DNA of 64,000 bases from Citreicoccus inhibens (GTDB taxonomy: Bacteria; Myxococcota; Myxococcia; Myxococcales; Myxococcaceae), in contig NZ_JAHNZT010000035.1 of NCBI RefSeq assembly GCF_019039035.1, positions 18,429-82,428 on the forward strand. Direction: 5' to 3'. The position numbers and the translations under genes are program-made. The notes beneath the pieces were generated by a model that saw only the letters and a list, made by a program, of their open reading frames with translations, was not told the DNA's origin and ran no database searches. Shown here one piece after another: positions 59,403 to 64,000 of the stretch; the first letter of the stretch is position 1; every line of letters starts with the position of its first letter.

Positions 59403-60305
59403 TCAGAACGTGAAGCCCAGTCCGAGGTAAGGGCCGAACAACCGTTCGCGGTGCGCGACACCATCCATCTTCCCCGCGTCATCGAGGAAGAGACCGCGCA
59501 CGCCACCGCGAAGCACCAACCCTCCGGCATGCAGCGCGAGCCCGGCCTCGCCATCCACCTGGCGATGCGGGAAGGGCGTCGCCTGCGCGCGGGCTTCCAG
59601 GTCGAGCGGCCCCACGACACAGCCCTCGAAGGAGAGCCCCACGCTGGGCCCGATGAAGGTGACGTCCGGGCCGTGCGCGGTGCTGATGCCCGCCTCGGCG
59701 CGCAACCGCGCCTGCGGGATGGCCACCAGCGCCCACGCGACATGGACCTCCGAGACGGAGATGGCGTCCGAGCCGCTCGAGCCGTCATCCCCCTTCAGGA
59801 AGAGGCGAACGAGCCGCGCGTCCACGCCGAAGTAGCGCCCATCCACGCCCAGGAAGTAGTCCGCGCCCCTCCCCTGCCGAGACATGAGCAGGGCCTGGGC
59901 CCCCATGCGCACGGAGATGGGAGCGGCGTGGCGTTGATCCGAGATGACGCCCGCGGGCAGCTCGCCGTTCGGTGACACCGACGGGTGGTTCCCGGACTGC
60001 GCGATGATGAAGACGAGGTTGCGCACCAGCAGCTCGACCATGAAGCCGGCGATCGCGCTGCCGATATCGCCGCCGCCCCCGTCATCATCGTCACGAGCGG
60101 GTTCGACGACATCCTCGTCCGAGGACACCGTCTCGCGATGAGGCGTCTTCGCGGGCTCATCCTCGGTGCCTATCGCGGTGGCCGCATGCGTGGGCTTCTC
60201 GGACTTGGACTCGTCCGAGCGCTTGCCGAAATCAGCCCGAGCGGGAGCAGCGACGAGCACTCCAGAGAGGAGGCCCGCGCACCACGCTGCCTTGGGGAAC
60301 CGCAT
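59403..60305 (-). CDS. Secreted/outer-membrane-type protein of unknown function
   Basis: 300 residues. ATG 60305 with GAGGCGAAC upstream gives a typical signal peptide MRFPKAAWCAGLLSGVLVAA cleaved after ARA. A low-complexity Asp/Glu/Lys/Gly-rich stretch (24-75, with DDDDGGGGDIG) follows. The rest alternates hydrophobic and polar residues with many Gly and Arg, ending LFGPYLGLGFTF; a terminal Phe after alternating residues is a mark of outer-membrane beta-barrels. Converges on mrpC with a 24-bp gap. No family recognised. Confidence 0.75.
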   Translation of the reverse strand: MRFPKAAWCAGLLSGVLVAAPARADFGKRSDESKSEKPTHAATAIGTEDEPAKTPHRETVSSDEDVVEPARDDDDGGGGDIGSAIAGFMVELLVRNLVFIIAQSGNHPSVSPNGELPAGVISDQRHAAPISVRMGAQALLMSRQGRGADYFLGVDGRYFGVDARLVRLFLKGDDGSSGSDAISVSEVHVAWALVAIPQARLRAEAGISTAHGPDVTFIGPSVGLSFEGCVVGPLDLEARAQATPFPHRQVDGEAGLALHAGGLVLRGGVRGLFLDDAGKMDGVAHRERLFGPYLGLGFTF

Positions 60306-60438
60306 GTTCGCCTCGTGCGTGCGGCGCACTCCGGCCAGCGCCCCGCGCTCCGCTGACATAACACGCTCCGTCCCTGAGGAATCCAAGACGCGGCATGTCA
60401 TCCAGGCTCGCGGGTGCTGGCTATAGTGCCCACGCCCC

Positions 60439-61770
60439 ATGACGCCTTCCCCCGCGGTCCCCGCTCCTTCTCTCTCCCGGCCAGGTTTCGCCCGCGCGTT
60501 GGATGGGTTCATTCCCGTGGTGGGTCTGCTCGGACTGCTCGCGATGGGCCTGTTCTACCGAGCCCATCCGGAGTTGGAGCCCATCCGCTCGGATGGATAC
60601 GGGCACTACCTCTACCTGCCCGCGGTCTTCGTGCAGCACGACCTGTCGATGCGCACCGAAGTCGCCGAGTGGGGCGAGAACTGGGACCCCAACATCGGCC
60701 TGACGGAGGATCCTCGCACGGGGCGATACCTGAACCGGTTCCCACCGGGGCAGGCGCTGCTCATGTTGCCCGCGTTCCTCGTCGCGCATGCCTATGCCTC
60801 CGTGACAGGGGGCGTGCCGGATGGCTTCTCCACGCCCTATCAGGTGATGGCGGCCCTCAATGGATGGCTGGCGTTGTTGGTGGGATTGGCGCTGCTTCGA
60901 CGTGCGCTGTCCGCGCTGTTCTCGCCGGGCGTGGTGCTCGCGACGTTGGCGGCGGTGACGCTGGGCACCAACCTGTTCCACTACGGCACGTACGACGCCA
61001 TCTTCAGCCACGTCTATTCGTTCGCGCTGTTCGCGGCACTGCTCGTCGTGTTGCCGGAGTGGTATCGCGAGCCCACCGCGCGTCGCTCGGTGGTGCTGGG
61101 ATTGGTGGCGGGGTTCATCGTCCTGGTGCGCAATCCCAACGCCGTGGTGCTGCTGCTCGTCCCGTTGTACGGCGTGGTGGATGGAGCGACGCAGCGAGCG
61201 CGATTGGCTTTCTTTCGCGCGAACGCGCGGCAGGTGGCGCTCGTGTCGCTCGCGTTCCTCGCCGTGGTGGGCGTCCTGATTGCGTACTGGCACTTCGTGA
61301 CGGGGGCCTGGCTGGTCTACTCGTATCGCGGCTACGGGTTCCGCTTCGACCATCCGCAGGTGCTGCCGGTGCTGTTCAGCGTGCGCAAGGGACTCTTCTT
61401 CTGGGCCCCCGTGTGGCTGTTCGCGGTGGCGGGGTTCGGCAAGGCGCGTGAGCAATTGGAGCCCTACGTGCTGCCGGTGTTCCTCTTCTTCCTCCTGCAC
61501 ACGTTCCTGGTGGCGAGCTGGTGGCATTGGCCCTACGGCGGCAGCTTCGGGCATCGCGCGTACACGGAAGCCAGCGCGCTGTTCGCCCTGGGCCTCGCGG
61601 GCCTGTTCACGAGCCTGCGACGTCCGGCATCTCGCGCCATCGTGGGCGGACTGACGGTGGGGCTGGTGCTGCTCCAGTGCTTCCTCATGGTGCAGTACTG
61701 GCGCAACGTGCTGCCGCCGGACCGGACCACGTGGGCGAAGTACCAGAGCCTCTTCGTGCCGGGCCCGTGA
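60439..61770 (+). CDS. Polytopic membrane protein, GT-C glycosyltransferase-like
   Basis: 443 residues with about ten hydrophobic segments. After the first helix comes ELEPIRSDGYGHYLYLPAVF, with an Asp in the first outer loop as in GT-C enzymes, then EDPRTGRYLNRFPPGQALLM. Other marks are GTNLFHYGTYDAIFSHVYSF and WWHWPYGGSFGHRAYTEAS. It could transfer sugars from lipid carriers, but neither donor nor acceptor can be named. It is divergent from the secreted protein at 59403 and followed after 31 bp by another membrane protein. Confidence 0.72.
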   Translation: MTPSPAVPAPSLSRPGFARALDGFIPVVGLLGLLAMGLFYRAHPELEPIRSDGYGHYLYLPAVFVQHDLSMRTEVAEWGENWDPNIGLTEDPRTGRYLNRFPPGQALLMLPAFLVAHAYASVTGGVPDGFSTPYQVMAALNGWLALLVGLALLRRALSALFSPGVVLATLAAVTLGTNLFHYGTYDAIFSHVYSFALFAALLVVLPEWYREPTARRSVVLGLVAGFIVLVRNPNAVVLLLVPLYGVVDGATQRARLAFFRANARQVALVSLAFLAVVGVLIAYWHFVTGAWLVYSYRGYGFRFDHPQVLPVLFSVRKGLFFWAPVWLFAVAGFGKAREQLEPYVLPVFLFFLLHTFLVASWWHWPYGGSFGHRAYTEASALFALGLAGLFTSLRRPASRAIVGGLTVGLVLLQCFLMVQYWRNVLPPDRTTWAKYQSLFVPGP

Positions 61771-61801
61771 GGGACGCGTTGTCGTCTATGATGGGGCGCG
61801 C

Positions 61802-62971
61802 ATGTCCTCGTCCATCCCCGCCCCGGCCCTCCGCGAGCCCGCAGCCCCCGCGTCCGTGCGCTTCACCGGACTGTGGCTGTTCTCGCCGCGAATGGACGTC
61901 AGCCTGTTGCTCCTGCCCGCGCTGCTGACGCTCTTCTGCGTGTGGCTGGCGAAGCTTACGGGTGAAGGGCCGCTGGGCTTCTCACGGGCCATCGGACAGT
62001 GGACCTCGCAGTACGTGCTGCTCAATGGCACACACGTCATCCTCACGTTCCTGCTGCTCGGCACGCGGCGCGAGCTCTTGCACACGACGCCCACGCAGCC
62101 TCGGCTCCTGGTGGGCGGAGCCGCGGTCGTGTTCGCGCTCACGGCCTCGCTGCTCTGGTACGCGGGCGAGCACGCGCCACGTTTGGACCTGATGCTCGCG
62201 GCGACCATTCACATCTTGGCGGTGCACCACACGTTGTCCCAGGTGAAGGGCATCTGGGCCCTGCACGGCCTGCGAGCCCGCACGGCGGGAGCCCCGCCCC
62301 TCTCCGAAGCCGAGCGCCGCATGCAGCGCAACTTCGTCCCCGTGGCGCTGCTGTTGATGATGGCGCGCTCGTTGGCGGTGCCGCTGTCGGCAGCGAAGGG
62401 CTCGGCGCCCATGGTGAACATCGGGCAGGCCGAGGGTGGCAGCCTCCCCTACGCGACGACGTGGGTCCTGCTGGCGGCCTGGATTGTCTTCGTGGGCGTG
62501 CTGGTGAACTCGATGCGTGGCGCTGGAGGGTCCAGCGGTCCGCGCCGCCTGTATGTGTTGGGGCACGCGTCGGTGGTCGCCGTGTACCTCGTGTGGCCCA
62601 CGTGGGGCGCCATCCTGAGCGCGGGCATCCATGGGCTGGAGTACTTCTTCCTCACGGGGCGGATGATGGAGCCCACGGCGAAGGAGTCCGATGCAAGGCT
62701 GCGCGGCGCCGGCGTCTGGGCGGCCATGATGCTCGTGATGCTGCCCATCATCCTGGTGGGCGTGGCGAACAGCCCGTTCATCCCCTTGGTGGACCGGAGC
62801 ACGAACGGCGCGGCGACGGAGTTCCTGCTGCGGCAGCAACCGCTGTGGTCGCTGGGCGTCATCGTCACGAACGCCATCGTGCTGGCGCACTACTTCTCGG
62901 ATGCGTTCATGTTCCGCTTCCGGATTCCTCGCGTCCGCGAGGTCACCCTCGGGCGACTCGGCTTGGGCTGA
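61802..62971 (+). CDS. Polytopic membrane protein of unknown function
   Basis: 389 residues with about nine hydrophobic segments. Notable are His residues within or near helices: SQYVLLNGTHVILTFLLLGT, IHILAVHHTLSQVKGIWALH, GIHGLEYFFLTGRMM and VLAHYFSDAFMFRFR. This pattern is reminiscent of His-rich di-iron or haem-binding membrane proteins, but no family was recognised. It lies 31 bp downstream of the GT-C-like gene on the same strand and is probably cotranscribed. Confidence 0.72.
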   Translation: MSSSIPAPALREPAAPASVRFTGLWLFSPRMDVSLLLLPALLTLFCVWLAKLTGEGPLGFSRAIGQWTSQYVLLNGTHVILTFLLLGTRRELLHTTPTQPRLLVGGAAVVFALTASLLWYAGEHAPRLDLMLAATIHILAVHHTLSQVKGIWALHGLRARTAGAPPLSEAERRMQRNFVPVALLLMMARSLAVPLSAAKGSAPMVNIGQAEGGSLPYATTWVLLAAWIVFVGVLVNSMRGAGGSSGPRRLYVLGHASVVAVYLVWPTWGAILSAGIHGLEYFFLTGRMMEPTAKESDARLRGAGVWAAMMLVMLPIILVGVANSPFIPLVDRSTNGAATEFLLRQQPLWSLGVIVTNAIVLAHYFSDAFMFRFRIPRVREVTLGRLGLG

Positions 62972-63012
62972 GACCTCCAGTCAGCCGAGCGCAGACGCGT
63001 CGTCCACGGCGC

Positions 63013-63273
63013 ATGCGAATCCTTTCTGTGGAGACCACGCCATTCTTGGAATGGCGCTACCTGAACGCCGCGCCCCGAGGAGGAACCCGGGTGGAGCGAC
63101 TTCCCCTGCTGCGAGGCTGGGTGGATGCCCTACCTCCGGGGGTGGATGCGCTGCTCGCGACCTCGGACTTGCAGGGCATGGCCACCAGCGCGCGCCGCGA
63201 TGGCGCGGCGGCGCTCCTGGGCGAGTTCCTGGCCGACGAGGTGGCGATGCAGGGGGCAGCCGGCGAGCTGCTG
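63013..63273 (+). pseudogene. 5' fragment of a conserved gene, interrupted by an IS3-family element
   Basis: About 87 codons from ATG 63013 read MRILSVETTPFLEWRYLNAA ... GVDALLATSDLQGMATSARR ... LLGEFLADEVAMQ before the sequence passes into IS DNA near 63272. The coding quality is high up to that point. The opening strand and SDLQG motif hint at a metallophosphatase-like hydrolase, but too little remains to be sure. The remainder of the gene should lie beyond the inserted element(s), outside the window. Confidence 0.7.
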
Positions 63274-63343
63274 ACATGCCCTGGGATTTTCGGACCAACT
63301 GAAGATTGAGAAGATGCCGCTCCGGGTACAACGGAGGCAGGCG

Positions 63344-63607
63344 GTGAAGAAGAGTCGATTCAGCGAGGAGCAGATGGTCGCGATTCTGCGCGAGGCGGAG
63401 CGGACCTCGGTGCCGGAGACCGCGAAGAAGCACGGGGTGAGTGAGCCGACGGTGTACGCGTGGCGCAAGCGCTTCGGGGGCATGGACGCCAACGACACGA
63501 AGCGGCTGAAACAGTTGGAGGCGGAGAATGCCTGGTTGAAGAAGCTGCTGACCGAGCGGGACTTGGACATCGAGGTGCTGAAGGAAATCCAAGCAAGAAA
63601 ATGGTGA
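63344..63607 (+). CDS. IS3-family transposase OrfA
   Basis: 87 residues from GTG 63344, preceded by GGAGGCAGGCG. KKSRFSEEQMVAILREAERT followed by ETAKKHGVSEPTVYAWRKRF is the IS3 helix-turn-helix, and the leucine-zipper part is ADDED by LKQLEAENAWLKKLLTERDL, ending EVLKEIQARKW. It binds the inverted repeats and, by frameshift with OrfB, forms OrfAB transposase. The stop overlaps the ATG of orfB, which is in the -1 frame. Confidence 0.9.
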   Translation: MKKSRFSEEQMVAILREAERTSVPETAKKHGVSEPTVYAWRKRFGGMDANDTKRLKQLEAENAWLKKLLTERDLDIEVLKEIQARKW

Positions 63608-64000
63608 GCGCGCTCGCGCGAAGGCAGGAGGTGGAGCATGCCCGCGCGATAGGGTTGTCCACCCGGCGAGCATGCAGGCTGCTGCGGGTGGCGCGCTCGG
63701 CACTGGGGTACGAGTCGCAGAAGGCACAGCGGGAGAATCCCGTGGTGGAGCGGATGCGTGAGCTTGCTCTGCAGTACCCGAGGTACGTCTACCGTCGCAT
63801 CCGCATCTTCCTGGGGCGCGACGGGCACCCCATGTGTCCTGACAAGGCCTACCGACTCTGGAAGCAGGAGGGGCGTACCCGTCCGGATCTAGGCGTCGAG
63901 GAGTTGAGTGAGTCGGGACACCTCCATGCGTTCAAGGGGCGCGATGGAGGAGCGAATGACGAGACGAATTGGAGCCGCCGAGTGGCGGCGACTGGTGTTG
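63601..64000 (+). CDS. IS3-family transposase OrfB, disrupted or incomplete
   Basis: The frame is open from ATG 63601 to the edge (133 codons). The first ~90 residues match the HTH_21 region of IS407-type OrfB: SALARRQEVEHARAIGLSTR, RACRLLRVARSALGYES, YPRYVYRRIRIFLGRDG and DKAYRLWKQEG. After that the expected RRRKR-type linker and DDE catalytic core do not follow; instead the sequence reads RTRPDLGVEELSESGHLHAF. Loss of similarity near 63880 suggests a secondary insertion or deletion. The DDE residues are not in the window. Confidence 0.75.
   Translation, partial: MVSALARRQEVEHARAIGLSTRRACRLLRVARSALGYESQKAQRENPVVERMRELALQYPRYVYRRIRIFLGRDGHPMCPDKAYRLWKQEGRTRPDLGVEELSESGHLHAFKGRDGGANDETNWSRRVAATGV
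63956..64000 (+). CDS. Possible start of a second transposase accessory protein (IS66 TnpA-like)
   Basis: Only 15 codons are visible: MTRRIGAAEWRRLVL, preceded by GGAGGAGCGA. The pattern resembles the start of IS66-family TnpA accessory proteins (an EW-xx-LV helix). If right, an IS66-type element lies inside the IS3 orfB. Too short to be secure. Confidence 0.35.
   Translation, partial: MTRRIGAAEWRRLVL

Larger units (their letters stand above)
63272..64000 (+). mobile_element. IS3-family insertion sequence (partial; possibly itself interrupted)
   Basis: The left end is placed at about 63272, where the host reading frame breaks and a TG-start, inverted-repeat-like sequence (TGACATGCCCTGGGATTTTC) begins. 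orfA and orfB are in the order and -1 relative frame of the IS3 family. Similarity of orfB is lost near 63880, and a different accessory transposase-like start appears at 63956, so a second element may be nested. The right end is outside the window. Confidence 0.75.

Overview
The window is high-G+C DNA from a delta-proteobacterial myxobacterium, most likely of the Myxococcus/Corallococcus/Pyxidicoccus group (suborder Cystobacterineae). The strongest evidence is the locus at 55943-59378. It encodes a histidine kinase, an NtrC-type activator with its phospho-acceptor at Asp58, and a 248-residue Crp-family regulator. This is the arrangement of the Myxococcus developmental genes mrpA-mrpB-mrpC. 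Seven-bladed-propeller lipoproteins, a soluble eukaryotic-type Ser/Thr kinase, a very long coiled-coil protein and an isolated Flp-like pilin fit the same lineage.

Layout. 1-5338: a giant coiled-coil protein with a methyltransferase-like N-terminus (minus strand, runs off the left edge) and a single-pass membrane protein. 5339-14360: nucleotide metabolism, comprising a regulated leader and class Ia ribonucleotide reductase nrdA-nrdB, an aquaporin, the salvage operon tdk-upp-hpt, a DUF5658-like membrane protein, spoVG and prs. 14541-17520: translation genes rplY(ctc)-pth and rpsF-rpsR-rplI, with two clear intrinsic terminators. 17687-22297: an acyltransferase, a LytS/LytTR two-component pair and dnaB. 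22307-24487: thiE, a class-I amidotransferase-like hydrolase and thiD on the minus strand. 24580-32085: a three-gene operon of unknown function, clpB, purU, small membrane proteins and a degenerate RluA-like gene. 32321-36185: two paralogous lipoproteins in tandem.

36321-44664 is the arginine region. argR is divergent from a seven-gene, tightly packed operon: an acylornithine carbamoyltransferase (argF'), argB, argE, argH, argG, an uncharacterised P-loop protein, and argC. This gene set implies that arginine is made through acylated citrulline. The P-loop gene has no assigned place in that pathway and is the best candidate here for something undescribed. 44678-55899 holds mostly minus-strand genes: a membrane protein, truA, a Ser/Thr kinase, an RlmI-like methyltransferase, an SsnA-like amidohydrolase, a cupin, the pilin, and a fused MFS/spermidine-synthase-like protein. 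A plus-strand membrane protein lies among them.

55943-59378 is the mrpABC locus. Upstream of mrpC lie a sigma-54-type promoter and two tandem dyad sites centred 31 bp apart, which look like enhancer sites for MrpB. 59403-62971 codes for an outer-membrane-type protein and two polytopic membrane proteins. From about 63272 an IS3-family element interrupts a conserved gene, and its orfB appears to be interrupted in turn near 63880.

Several proteins keep their fold but lack canonical catalytic residues (RluA-like, SsnA-like, MrpA, the spermidine-synthase-like domain). Start codons were re-chosen from ribosome-binding sites, overlaps and family lengths. All assignments rest on motif reading; no database search was possible.
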